The notes beneath the pieces are model-generated. The model saw only the letters and a program-made list of their open reading frames with translations. It was not told the DNA's origin and did no database searches. A stretch of 64,000 nt of DNA from Thioploca ingrica (lineage in GTDB: Bacteria > Pseudomonadota > Gammaproteobacteria > Beggiatoales > Beggiatoaceae), in assembly GCA_000828835.1 (NCBI GenBank), contig AP014633.1:4464001-4528000 (forward strand), given 5' to 3'. Shown here piece by piece: positions 26,983-35,161 of the stretch. The translations under genes and the position numbers were made by a program. The stretch's first letter is position 1. Each line of letters begins with the position of its first letter.

Positions 26983-27762
26983 ATGAATGTATTTGTGTTT
27001 GACATCGAAACGGTGCCAGATGTTGAAGCCGGACGACGGTTATATGGTAATCGTTCGGAGATGGCTAACCTCAGTGATGAGGACGTGATCCGCGTGATGT
27101 ATCACTATAATGATTATCAAGACCATCCCAGATTACGTCCGCATTTACAAAAAGTCGTGGCAATTGCCGCCGTACTCCGTGCTGGTGAGCGATTACGAAT
27201 GGATTCATTAGGCAGTTTGACCGCCACTGAAACTGAAATTATTCAACAATTCTTCAAGTCAATTCAACATTATACACCGACTCTCGTGTCATGGGATGGC
27301 TATCGATTAGATTTACCGGTGCTACATTATCGCGCTTTATTACATGGCATTTACGCGCAACGGTATTGGGATATTCATAAAGAATTTCGCTTTAATAATT
27401 ATACTCATCGTTATCATGACCGTCACACCGATTTAATGGAGGTTATCGCCGGTTATCAACTCAACGCTGGGGTGAATTTAGAGGAAATGAGCCGATTCTT
27501 GGAACTACCTAGCCAACCTCATCTCAGTGGCAATCAAATCGAAGCGCTGTATTTACAAAATCGTCTGGAGGACATCAGAGCTTACTGTGAACTCAATGTA
27601 TTAAATACTTATTTGATTTTTTTACGGTTTGAGCTAATGCGTGGTAATTTGGAAGCGGCTGCTTATGAGCGAGAATGTCAGCGGCTTCGGGAACTGTTAA
27701 CGGGCGAAACTAAACCCCATTTGCAATCGTTTTTAGCCACTTGGCTCTCCAAAGCGCGCTGA
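26983..27762 (+). CDS. PolB-like 3'-5' exonuclease
   Basis: A 259-residue DEDD-type exonuclease domain protein of the group annotated as related to the exonuclease domain of DNA polymerase II. It opens MNVFVFDIETVPDVEAGRR with the DxE metal pair. VSWDGYRLDLPVLHYRALLH gives the second acidic site, and DIRAYCELNVLNTYLIFLRF gives the last (YxxxD-type variant). Expected to degrade DNA or RNA from the 3' end. The ATG is two codons after the TTG that follows the upstream stop, so it is likely co-transcribed with the ydbH group, with no obvious functional link. Confidence 0.8.
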   Translation: MNVFVFDIETVPDVEAGRRLYGNRSEMANLSDEDVIRVMYHYNDYQDHPRLRPHLQKVVAIAAVLRAGERLRMDSLGSLTATETEIIQQFFKSIQHYTPTLVSWDGYRLDLPVLHYRALLHGIYAQRYWDIHKEFRFNNYTHRYHDRHTDLMEVIAGYQLNAGVNLEEMSRFLELPSQPHLSGNQIEALYLQNRLEDIRAYCELNVLNTYLIFLRFELMRGNLEAAAYERECQRLRELLTGETKPHLQSFLATWLSKAR

Positions 27763-27834
27763 TAAGATGACGTACTTGATTAACAATAGACGCCGCTATT
27801 TTTTTAAGTAACCCACTGAGCAGAAAATATTCTC

Positions 27835-29352
27835 ATGTTTGATTTACCATCCACTTTCAAAACACGTTCTAAACCAGAAATTGTCGCCGCTGTTGATTTA
27901 GGCTCGAATAGTTTTCATATGATAGTGGCTCGAATTAGTGGCGGTCAGATTCATATTTTAGATCGTCTCAAAGAAATGGTGCGCTTAGCCGCTGGTTTAG
28001 ATGCCAACCAGATTCTTTCTGCACCCTCACAACAAAATGCTTTAGCTTGTTTAGCGCGGTTTGGTCAACGGTTACGTCATATGCCACCCGGAAGTGTCCG
28101 GATTGTGGGGACCAATACCCTGCGGTTAGCCGCTAATGCCAGTGAATTTATAGCCGCTGCGGAAGACCAACTGGGACATCCCATTGAAATTATTGCTGGA
28201 CGTGAAGAAGCCCGCTTGATTTACCTAGGAGTTGCCCACACTTTAGCCAGTAGTCAGGAAAAACGGTTAGTGATAGACATTGGTGGGGGTAGTACTGAAT
28301 TTATCATTGGTCAGGGTTTTGAAACTTTGCAACGTGAAAGTTTGGAAATGGGTTGTGTTAGATGGAGTCAACGCTATTTTGCTAAAGGCGCTATCACTGC
28401 GAAAGCCATGCGTCGCGCCGAGATGGCGGCATTGCTCGAATTACAACCGATAGAAGCTTGGCTACACCAAACCGGTTGGGATGTGGTCATTGGTGCGTCG
28501 GGCACTTTACGCAGTGTTGCCCGAGTTATTACGCAAATGGGCTTTGGCAATGAAATTAATCCCAATAGCTTACAGCAATTACGCCAAGCTTTATTAGCGG
28601 CGGGTCATTTTGACAATCTCAATTTAACTGGCTTAAGTTCACAACGCACGCCGGTTTTTCCGGGTGGTGTCGCCGTGTTACTGGGAATTGTTGAAGGGTT
28701 AAGTATTCAGCAAATGAGCGTTTCCGAATATGCGCTACGGGAAGGTTTAGTTTACGACTTGTTAGGTCGCATTGCGGATGAAGATATTCGTGACCACACA
28801 ATTCAAACTTTAATGACTCGTTACTGCGTCGATTCACAACAAGCTCAACGAGTTGAAAATACTGCTTTATGGTGTTTATCTCAAGTGGCACCGGCATGGG
28901 AGTTGGTTGATGAAGAATATGCTCACCTGCTCAGCTGGGCGGCGCGGTTACATGAAAGCGGGTTAAGCATTTCTCATGATCAATACCATAAACATGGTGC
29001 TTATTTACTCACTCATTCGGATTTAGCCGGTTTTTCTCGTCAAGAACAAACTTTATTAGCAACCTTGGTACAATCACATCGTCGTAAGCTCTCAACGGAT
29101 ATTTACCCTCACTGTTCTCATATGCCATTGAAAAAATTACTTTACCTCTGTCTGTTGTTACGATTAGCCGTATTACTTCATCGCAGCCGCAGTCCACAAC
29201 CACTGCCCCCGCTGAGGTTAGCAGCGATTAACCGCGAGTTAAAATTATATTTTCCTCTCCATTGGCTAGAACAACACCCACTAACCCAAGCCGACCTACA
29301 GCAAGAACACGACTATCTACAAAAAATCAAATTAACTTTACACTTTGAATAA
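27835..29352 (+). CDS. ppx: exopolyphosphatase
   Basis: Ppx/GppA family enzyme of 505 residues. ATP-grasp-like phosphate motifs are visible: AVDLGSNSFHMIVARI near residue 20, VGTNTLRLAAN, REEARLIYLGVA, VIDIGGGSTEFIIG near 145 and GASGTLRSVARV. The C-terminal half is the HD-like region (SWAARLHESGLSISHDQYHK). The length matches Ppx, which removes phosphate from polyphosphate chains; polyphosphate is abundant in large sulfur bacteria. Alternative: GppA, which has the same fold and hydrolyses pppGpp. Confidence 0.9.
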   Translation: MFDLPSTFKTRSKPEIVAAVDLGSNSFHMIVARISGGQIHILDRLKEMVRLAAGLDANQILSAPSQQNALACLARFGQRLRHMPPGSVRIVGTNTLRLAANASEFIAAAEDQLGHPIEIIAGREEARLIYLGVAHTLASSQEKRLVIDIGGGSTEFIIGQGFETLQRESLEMGCVRWSQRYFAKGAITAKAMRRAEMAALLELQPIEAWLHQTGWDVVIGASGTLRSVARVITQMGFGNEINPNSLQQLRQALLAAGHFDNLNLTGLSSQRTPVFPGGVAVLLGIVEGLSIQQMSVSEYALREGLVYDLLGRIADEDIRDHTIQTLMTRYCVDSQQAQRVENTALWCLSQVAPAWELVDEEYAHLLSWAARLHESGLSISHDQYHKHGAYLLTHSDLAGFSRQEQTLLATLVQSHRRKLSTDIYPHCSHMPLKKLLYLCLLLRLAVLLHRSRSPQPLPPLRLAAINRELKLYFPLHWLEQHPLTQADLQQEHDYLQKIKLTLHFE

Positions 29353-29387
29353 ACTGGCATGGCCTTTTCATGTCTCTTTTTTGCAAC

Positions 29388-29410
29388 AAAAAGCCGGTTG
29401 TGGTTTTTTT
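29388..29410 (+). terminator. likely rho-independent terminator of ppx
   Basis: AAAAAGCC-GGTTGT-GGTTTTTTT pairs over eight positions with one G-U and ends in a T-run, 35 bases past the ppx stop. Confidence 0.55.
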
Positions 29411-29520
29411 GTAGACAACATGTTGCATTTTTCTGCTTGTTGCGTTAAGGTTTACACGTGAGCTTATCACTTCAGCATCCGTTTTGGTCTGTTTGGATTG
29501 TTTATAAGATGAATTAATAA

Positions 29521-29940
29521 GTTGTTGTCAACTACCCCTCCCTAAAGGGCGGAGCTTGAAAAAGCTAAGTTGACCAGACTAAGCCGCTAGTCAGAGTGGC
29601 TACGCCACCCCGAGGTCGTTAAGACTTACCAGCAGATGCTTCCTGAGTCTGCTGCTCTAAAAGGCTTTAATCAAGCTGGGGCAAGGTAAAACCCCGAAGG
29701 TTTTAGTCGTTGCTGGCAACAGTAAGAGCCGCTGGGTGGCTTTGTCGAAGGGAGATGGCGGGAAACCGCTGCGTCACTAGCCCCGTAAGGGGAGGGCTTA
29801 ACCGCCGGACTGCTGGGAAAGACCAGCACCTTATTTTTATTTACAGAGATAGCCTAACCACTAGAGGAGCGAGAACCGGGTCGGCTTGCGCCGACGCGCT
29901 ATCCCTCCCCGTCCTCAAGGACGAGGTTTCTCGCGCAATT
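29521..29940 (+). mobile_element. IS200/IS605-like element remnant carrying an omega RNA but no iscB
   Basis: The block is clearly GC-richer and more structured than its flanks. The left part has CCCTCCCTAAAGGGCGGAGC and the right part the hairpin CGTCCT-CA-AGGACG (29910-29923) before GAGGTTTCTCGCG; both resemble subterminal hairpins of IS200/IS605-family elements. Between them lies the structured RNA described separately. No transposase, iscB or tnpB frame is present: only about 100 bases separate the RNA from the right-end hairpin. It sits between ppx and the porin gene, so only about 70 bp of ordinary DNA remain before the porin start. Exact ends are not determined. Confidence 0.5.
29553..29827 (+). 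ncRNA. HEARO-like (IscB-type) omega RNA
   Basis: A run of compact hairpins in one direction: AGCTT/AAGCT (29553-29566), GTGGC-TAC-GCCAC (29596-29608), AGCAGA/TCTGCT (29631-29653), AAAACC/GGTTTT (29688-29704), GTTG-CTGG-CAAC (29709-29720), GCGG-GAAA-CCGC (29758-29769), CCCC-GTAA-GGGG (29781-29792) and GCTGG-GAAAGA-CCAGC (29812-29827). Two loops are GNRA tetraloops. Strings such as GGCTACGCCACCCCG, AAGAGCCGCTGGG, and CTGCTGGGAAAGACCAGC match my memory of HEARO RNAs, the guide RNAs of IscB nucleases that normally lie just upstream of iscB. Identification rests on motif memory and structure; a covariance search was not possible. Confidence 0.6.
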
Positions 29941-30013
29941 CGGATGAATACCTTACCTCTGTCATTCTCAAACTGCAGAGGAGTTGTTTTAAGTCTAAGT
30001 ATGGAGAAATTTT

Positions 30014-31216
30014 ATGAATCAAAAGTTATTTGCATTTGCCATAGCGGCGACGCTAGTCGCTCCGATGGCTGCTGATGCTGACGTAAAATTGTCAGGCGTT
30101 ATTCAAGGTGAAATTACCAGTTCACAAGTGGGCAATGGTGATGAAGATCGTAAAACTTTAACTAAAGATAAGGAAGGCGCTATTTTTAATAGTGGCCCCA
30201 ACTTGTTGACCTTTGATATTGATGAGAAATTAGGCGGTGGTTTAGCCGCTTATGCTCGTTACCAAGGGACTTTTAGTACTTCTGATAATGCAGGTATTAC
30301 GGGTAAAGAAGCCTACCTGGGTTTAAAAACCCCTAGTTTTTTCCTCCGTTATGGTAAACTCACGGGTGCCTACAAATCTTCCTACAGTTTAATTGATCCT
30401 TGGGCAGCAACTTCCTTGCAAGCCCGTGGTACCGGTGGTGGGATGAGCGGTGGTAGATATAATAGTGTTACTTGGGATGCCACTAGCAACACCTTCAAAA
30501 CTAATGCCACTTGGGATGCCACTAACAACACTTTCAAAACTGGGGAAGCCGCCAGTACCAAGGACGCGGGTATGGGACTCAGCAATAGTGGTTACGTCGA
30601 AGGTGCCTTAGAAGCCGGCATGAAGATGGCTGGATTCACCGGTCGAATTCAAGGTGTGGTCGATGATAATTCTGATATGAATGGTGCTGGCTTGTTGGAA
30701 TTACTTTATAACGCACCTGGTGATACATTCACCATGTGGCTATCCGGCGCTTACACTGACTTAAATTTAAAAGATACGGCTAAGGATTTAGGCAATAGTG
30801 CCACCGGTAATAGCAATGCCAGTAATGACAATGGACTGGGTAACTGGAAAATTGGTGGTCAATTTAAACTTGGCCCGGCTTTAACACTTGGCTTGCAATA
30901 TGAAGATGCTGAAATCGGTACCTTTGATAATAACCCAGATGGTGGCAAGTATATTTTAGGCTCAGTTGATTTCATGATGAATAATTTTAGCTTAGCCGCT
31001 TGGGTTGGCACCTATCTCTCTGACATCGCTGATAATGCCAGACTGAAAGATGATCAGGGCAACGCGATAGATGAAGATGCTTTAAGTTGGGCATTAGGTG
31101 GTAAATACCTCTTTAGCAAACGTACTATGGTTTATGCAGGCTATCGTCAAACGGATAGCGATAACGACTACCGTGATGAAGATGTGTTTGCGTTAGGATT
31201 AAAACACAGCTTCTAA
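30014..31216 (+). CDS. outer-membrane general porin
   Basis: A 400-residue protein with a signal peptide ending APMAADA before DVKLSGVIQGEI. It then has the gammaproteobacterial/betaproteobacterial 16-strand porin pattern: alternating strands such as LAAYARYQGTFSTSDNAG, KEAYLGLKTPSFFLRYGKL, then YNAPGDTFTMWLSGAYTDL, ending in ALGLKHSF with the C-terminal Phe needed for BAM insertion. It forms a diffusion pore. A 39-bp tandem duplication (30470-30547) gives two 13-residue units in the loop after strand four. GGAGAAATTTT precedes the ATG. Likely monocistronic, with a terminator after it. Confidence 0.9.
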   Translation: MNQKLFAFAIAATLVAPMAADADVKLSGVIQGEITSSQVGNGDEDRKTLTKDKEGAIFNSGPNLLTFDIDEKLGGGLAAYARYQGTFSTSDNAGITGKEAYLGLKTPSFFLRYGKLTGAYKSSYSLIDPWAATSLQARGTGGGMSGGRYNSVTWDATSNTFKTNATWDATNNTFKTGEAASTKDAGMGLSNSGYVEGALEAGMKMAGFTGRIQGVVDDNSDMNGAGLLELLYNAPGDTFTMWLSGAYTDLNLKDTAKDLGNSATGNSNASNDNGLGNWKIGGQFKLGPALTLGLQYEDAEIGTFDNNPDGGKYILGSVDFMMNNFSLAAWVGTYLSDIADNARLKDDQGNAIDEDALSWALGGKYLFSKRTMVYAGYRQTDSDNDYRDEDVFALGLKHSF

Positions 31217-31248
31217 TCTGTTTGGTTCTGCTCTCTACTCCTAACTCA

Positions 31249-31281
31249 CCCTCTCTTCAATCGGGAGAGGGGGTTTTATTT
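31249..31281 (+). terminator. rho-independent terminator of the porin gene
   Basis: CCCTCTC-TTCAATCGG-GAGAGGG followed by GGTTTTATTTT, shortly after the porin stop and touching the end of the convergent hemH gene. Confidence 0.8.
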
Positions 31282-32382
31282 TGGGAGATCATTTTCCATT
31301 CGATGTACACGCTGTCGAACTGCTTGTACTGATTCGGATTGAGAATAGACACATTCTGACCAACCTTGGGTATGTTGTATCACTAACTCCAATAACGCTT
31401 GAATATGTTCACTGGTCGCATTTAATGCCGGGATATAATGAAATTCTTGTCCGCCAGCTTGTAAAAAATAGTGACGATCTTCTTGAGCAATTTCCATTAA
31501 AGTTTCTAAACAATCCGCCGCAAACCCGGGACAAATCACATCCACTCGTTTTGTTCCAGCCTGTCCTAATAATTTTAAAGTGTCATTGGTATAAGGTTTA
31601 ATCCATTCTTCTCGACCAAAGCGAGATTGAAAAACCGTTTGCCACTGTTGTTCAGACAAGTTTAATCGTTCCGCTACCAACCGAGCCGTTTTATAACATT
31701 CACCGGGATAAGGATCACCCGCTAGAAAAAACCGTTTGGGAATACCATGAAAAGAAAATAACAATTTATCTGGCTTCCCGTGATGATTCCAATCCTGTTG
31801 AATCTGAGTAACTAAAGCGCGAATATAAGCTGGATGATCATGATAATGAGAAATAAAATGTACCGTTGGTATCCACCGCCAGCGCTTAAGTACCTCAGCA
31901 ACTGCCTCAAAAGTTGATCCAGTAGTAGCCGAAGCATATTGAGGATATAACGGCAAAATCAAAAGATTGCGAACATGAGCTTGACGGAGTTGTTCTAAAC
32001 CACTAGCGATAGTGGGTTGACCGTAACGCATTGCCAAAACCACCGTAATCGGGAGATTAAAATGGTGAGTTACCGCTTGTTGGAGCGCCTGACATTGCGC
32101 TTGACTAATCGCGAGTAAGGGTGAACCCGCCGCTGTCCAAATTTGTTGATAACTTTGCGCCACCCGCCGAGGACGAACTCGTAGAATAATGCCATGTAAA
32201 ATTAGCCACCATAACCAACGTGGCATTTCGGTAATCCGTGGATCGGCTAAAAATTCTCCCAAATAACGCCGCACCGCAGCCGGTGTAGGCGCAGCCGGTG
32301 TACCCAAATTAACGAGTAAAATACCGAGGGTTGGTAAACTATCATGGTGATAGTCAGAAGAATTATAAAATTTAATGGGCAA
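31276..32382 (-). CDS. hemH: ferrochelatase
   Basis: A 368-residue enzyme that inserts iron into protoporphyrin IX, the last step of heme synthesis. Signatures are GILLVNLGTPAAPTP at the N-terminus, MRYGQPTI, LPLYPQYASATTGST, the catalytic His region LFSFHGIPKRF and CPGFAADCLETLMEI near the C-terminus. The only fitting start is a TTG with AGGAG just upstream, since an in-frame TAG lies two codons before it. It follows lysA on the same strand by 20 bases, so it is probably in the lptM-lysA-hemH unit. Confidence 0.93.
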   Translation of the reverse strand: MPIKFYNSSDYHHDSLPTLGILLVNLGTPAAPTPAAVRRYLGEFLADPRITEMPRWLWWLILHGIILRVRPRRVAQSYQQIWTAAGSPLLAISQAQCQALQQAVTHHFNLPITVVLAMRYGQPTIASGLEQLRQAHVRNLLILPLYPQYASATTGSTFEAVAEVLKRWRWIPTVHFISHYHDHPAYIRALVTQIQQDWNHHGKPDKLLFSFHGIPKRFFLAGDPYPGECYKTARLVAERLNLSEQQWQTVFQSRFGREEWIKPYTNDTLKLLGQAGTKRVDVICPGFAADCLETLMEIAQEDRHYFLQAGGQEFHYIPALNATSEHIQALLELVIQHTQGWSECVYSQSESVQAVRQRVHRMENDLPK

Positions 32383-32402
32383 TATCTCCTAGCGCATTGA
32401 AT

Positions 32403-33650
32403 TTAAATTAAAGTTTGTTCCAATGCGAATAAATCTTCCACCGTTTCTCGCCGCCGCACGACTTTCATTTGCTTACCATCCACCATAATTTCGGGTGCAC
32501 GAGGACGGGAGTTATAATTGGAACTCATGACAAAACCATAAGCGCCAGCAGAACGGATAGCCAATAAGTCCCCTTCCTGTAAAGCCAAGAGTCGATCTTT
32601 ACCCAAAAAATCGCCAGTTTCACAAACTGGACCAACAATATCATAGACTTGTTCAACTTGATCGGTTCGCGGTTGTACCGGTAAAATTTTTTGCCATGCA
32701 CCATACAAAGCCGGACGAACCAAGTCATTCATAGCGGCATCAACAATCGCAAAATTTTTAGCGGCCGTGTTTTTTAGGTATTCTACTTTCGTCAATAAAA
32801 TCCCGGCATTACCCACAATAGCACGTCCGGGTTCCACGATGATTTCATAAGGTGAATCACTGAGTACTTGATTTAAGGCTTGGATATATTCTTTTGGTTC
32901 CGGTGGTGTTTCCTGTTGATAACGAATTCCTAAACCGCCGCCAATATCAATGTGCTGTAACCAGAGGCCAGTTTCGTTTAACTTTGTCACTAAAGCGATA
33001 ATTCGTTGTAACGCATCAACAAAGGGTGTAACTTCAGTGAGTTGAGAACCAATATGACAAGCAATACCAGTCACTTGTAAATGAGGTAAAGTAGTCGCAT
33101 GAGCATAAACTTCGGGAGCAATATCGATATCAATGCCAAATTTATTTTGCTTCAACCCAGTAGAAATATAAGGATGAGTATTGGCATCCACATCGGGGTT
33201 CACCCGCAGGGAAATCGGTGCTTTAGTTCCCATTTCTCCGGCAATTTGATTTAATCGCAACAATTCGGCTACTGATTCCACATTAAAACAGCGAATACCA
33301 ACTTCTAAAGCGTGGCGTATTTCGGTTACCGTTTTGCCAACCCCGGAAAATACAATTTTGTTAGGTTGACCGCCGGCGCGAAGGACTCGTTCGAGTTCAC
33401 CCCCTGAAACAATGTCAAATCCGGAACCTAATCGCGCTAATACATTTAACACCGCCAAGTTAGAATTCGCTTTAACCGCATAACAAATTAAATGGCGATG
33501 ATTTTTTAAAGCTTGATCAAAAGCGTGCCAATGCCGTTCTAAAGTCGCACGAGAATAGACATAACAAGGGGTGCCATAAGCTTGAGCCAATGTGATTAGA
33601 TTGACTTCTTCCGCATATAAAGTACCATTAGAATAATTAAAAAAATCCAT
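32403..33650 (-). CDS. lysA: diaminopimelate decarboxylase
   Basis: PLP enzyme of 415 residues, the last step of lysine synthesis. The PLP lysine lies in LICYAVKANSNLAVL, GSGFDIVSGGELERV follows, then HIGSQLTEV, DIGGGLGIRYQ, EPGRAIVGNAG and VGPVCETGDFLGKDR. The length is typical. It starts six bases after the lptM stop, with no clear ribosome site of its own, so translational coupling to lptM is likely; lptM-lysA is a standard gammaproteobacterial order. dapF, often next, is not found. Confidence 0.95.
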   Translation of the reverse strand: MDFFNYSNGTLYAEEVNLITLAQAYGTPCYVYSRATLERHWHAFDQALKNHRHLICYAVKANSNLAVLNVLARLGSGFDIVSGGELERVLRAGGQPNKIVFSGVGKTVTEIRHALEVGIRCFNVESVAELLRLNQIAGEMGTKAPISLRVNPDVDANTHPYISTGLKQNKFGIDIDIAPEVYAHATTLPHLQVTGIACHIGSQLTEVTPFVDALQRIIALVTKLNETGLWLQHIDIGGGLGIRYQQETPPEPKEYIQALNQVLSDSPYEIIVEPGRAIVGNAGILLTKVEYLKNTAAKNFAIVDAAMNDLVRPALYGAWQKILPVQPRTDQVEQVYDIVGPVCETGDFLGKDRLLALQEGDLLAIRSAGAYGFVMSSNYNSRPRAPEIMVDGKQMKVVRRRETVEDLFALEQTLI

Positions 33651-33656
33651 GATTGG

Positions 33657-33806
33657 TTAACTCGGTGTTTTTTCTTTATCAGTCATTTCTTGAGAAGGTG
33701 TCGATTGTTCACTGGGCGGTTGCGGACGGACTAAGTCGCCTTTTTGACCACAACTACTTATAATAAACCCTAATCCAACTAAAATGAGTAAAAAGTAATA
33801 TTTCAA
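33657..33806 (-). CDS. lptM: LptM (YifL) small lipoprotein
   Basis: A 49-residue lipoprotein. It reads KYYFLLILVGLGFIISSCGQ with the lipobox Cys at position 19, then GQKGDL, the conserved start of the mature LptM/YifL protein (CGQKGxL), and a short Pro/Ser-rich tail. LptM assists assembly of the LPS translocon LptD at the outer membrane. The start is a TTG with GAGGTG four bases upstream. Position directly upstream of lysA matches the usual gene order. Confidence 0.85.
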   Translation of the reverse strand: MKYYFLLILVGLGFIISSCGQKGDLVRPQPPSEQSTPSQEMTDKEKTPS

Positions 33807-33832
33807 AATTCACCTCAGCAAGGTAGGTCAGT

Positions 33833-35149
33833 ATGCGTGCTAATAAATTCGCCAATATTATCTTAATCAGCGGGATATTGTATTTCGTTAGTTTGTTAAT
33901 TTATGGTTGTTATAGGATAGCCTATTACGGGTCGAATAAGTATTATTTGCTGATTGTTATCGTTTCTAGTGCGGGTATTATCGTTTGTGCTTTTGCTCTT
34001 AAATTACGCCAAAATTATAAGATAAATTTGGTATTAATGGGATTATCCGCTTTAATTGGGGTTTATTTGGTGGAGATTTTTCTGTTTTGGAAAATGCCAC
34101 TTAGTTTTGATAATAGATCTCTGTTCAACCAAGCTCAAAAAATGGGAGTTGCTTTTGATACTAGAACAAAAGGTCAAATTCTTAAAGAATTGGAAAATAA
34201 GGGTGTAAAAGCAGTACCTGTTATCAAGACAGATGAAAAAACAATTTATCCATTAGGAGGAATTTCTAGTATCACCACAGTACACTGCAATGAAAGTGGT
34301 GAATGGATTATCTACGACAGTGATGAGCATGGATTTAATAACCCTAAAGGAGTATTTGCCAATGAGAACACAAATATTCTATTAGTGGGAGATTCATTTA
34401 CACATGGTAATTGTGTTCATAGAACAGAAAATATAGCCGGACAACTTCAAGCTATGTCAGGTATGAAAGCAATCAATATAGGAATTCAGGGTAATGGCCC
34501 TTTAAAAGAATTAGCAAGCTTAAAAGAATATGGTGAACCTTTAAAACCAAAATATATTTTCTGGCTGTATTATGAGGAAAATGATTTAAGTGAATTAGCA
34601 TCTGAGAAACGATCTCCAATCCTCTTAAAATATCTTCTCGATGATCGCTTTTCTCAAGGGTTAGTAAATAAGCAATCAGAAATAGATAGTCTGTTAATTA
34701 AAAGACTTCATGAAGAAATGAGAACGGGTGGATTCTGGGTAGAAATGTTAAACAATGTAAAAAGTATTTTTAAATTTAGACAATTACGTAATAGATTAAC
34801 CCTTTTCAACTCACCACCTCAGCCTTCTTCATTGTTCCGAAAAATACTAGAACAAGCGAGAAATATAACGACATCATGGAATGGTAGATTATATTTTGTC
34901 TACCTTCCTACCTGGGAAAGATATGCCACTCACGTCAAACACAATACTTTTTATCATCGGCAGGAAGTATTATCTATTATCAACAGTTTAAATATTCCAA
35001 TTATAGATATACATAATGAAGTGTTTGCAACGCATCCTGATCCATTGTCACTTTTTCCTTTCAGACTACTGGCACACTACAACGCCGAAGGATATCGCCT
35101 AGTCAGTCAAGCAATCTATCAACATCTACAACAAGAAATGGTGAAGTAG
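33833..35149 (+). CDS. membrane-anchored SGNH-hydrolase-like protein
   Basis: A 438-residue protein. Three predicted transmembrane helices occupy about residues 9-85 (ILISGILYFVSLLIYG, YYLLIVIVSSAGIIVCAFAL, LVLMGLSALIGVYLVEIFLF). The soluble part has GDSFTHGNC near residue 186 (nucleophile Ser, block I), INIGIQGNGPLKELA (block II/III Gly and Asn) and HYNAEGYRLV near 414 (catalytic His, block V), so it is an SGNH/GDSL-type esterase or acyltransferase-like domain. It begins a four-gene unit with a carbamoyltransferase, pointing to acyl or carbamoyl decoration of a surface glycan. AAGGTAGGT precedes the ATG. Only 26 bp separate it from the divergent lptM start. Confidence 0.7.
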   Translation: MRANKFANIILISGILYFVSLLIYGCYRIAYYGSNKYYLLIVIVSSAGIIVCAFALKLRQNYKINLVLMGLSALIGVYLVEIFLFWKMPLSFDNRSLFNQAQKMGVAFDTRTKGQILKELENKGVKAVPVIKTDEKTIYPLGGISSITTVHCNESGEWIIYDSDEHGFNNPKGVFANENTNILLVGDSFTHGNCVHRTENIAGQLQAMSGMKAINIGIQGNGPLKELASLKEYGEPLKPKYIFWLYYEENDLSELASEKRSPILLKYLLDDRFSQGLVNKQSEIDSLLIKRLHEEMRTGGFWVEMLNNVKSIFKFRQLRNRLTLFNSPPQPSSLFRKILEQARNITTSWNGRLYFVYLPTWERYATHVKHNTFYHRQEVLSIINSLNIPIIDIHNEVFATHPDPLSLFPFRLLAHYNAEGYRLVSQAIYQHLQQEMVK

Positions 35150-35161
35150 GAAAGTATTTAT

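Noticed and set aside
29710-30075. Open frame of 121 codons before the porin
   Set aside because: It runs through the structured RNA and the end hairpin and overlaps the porin signal sequence in another frame.
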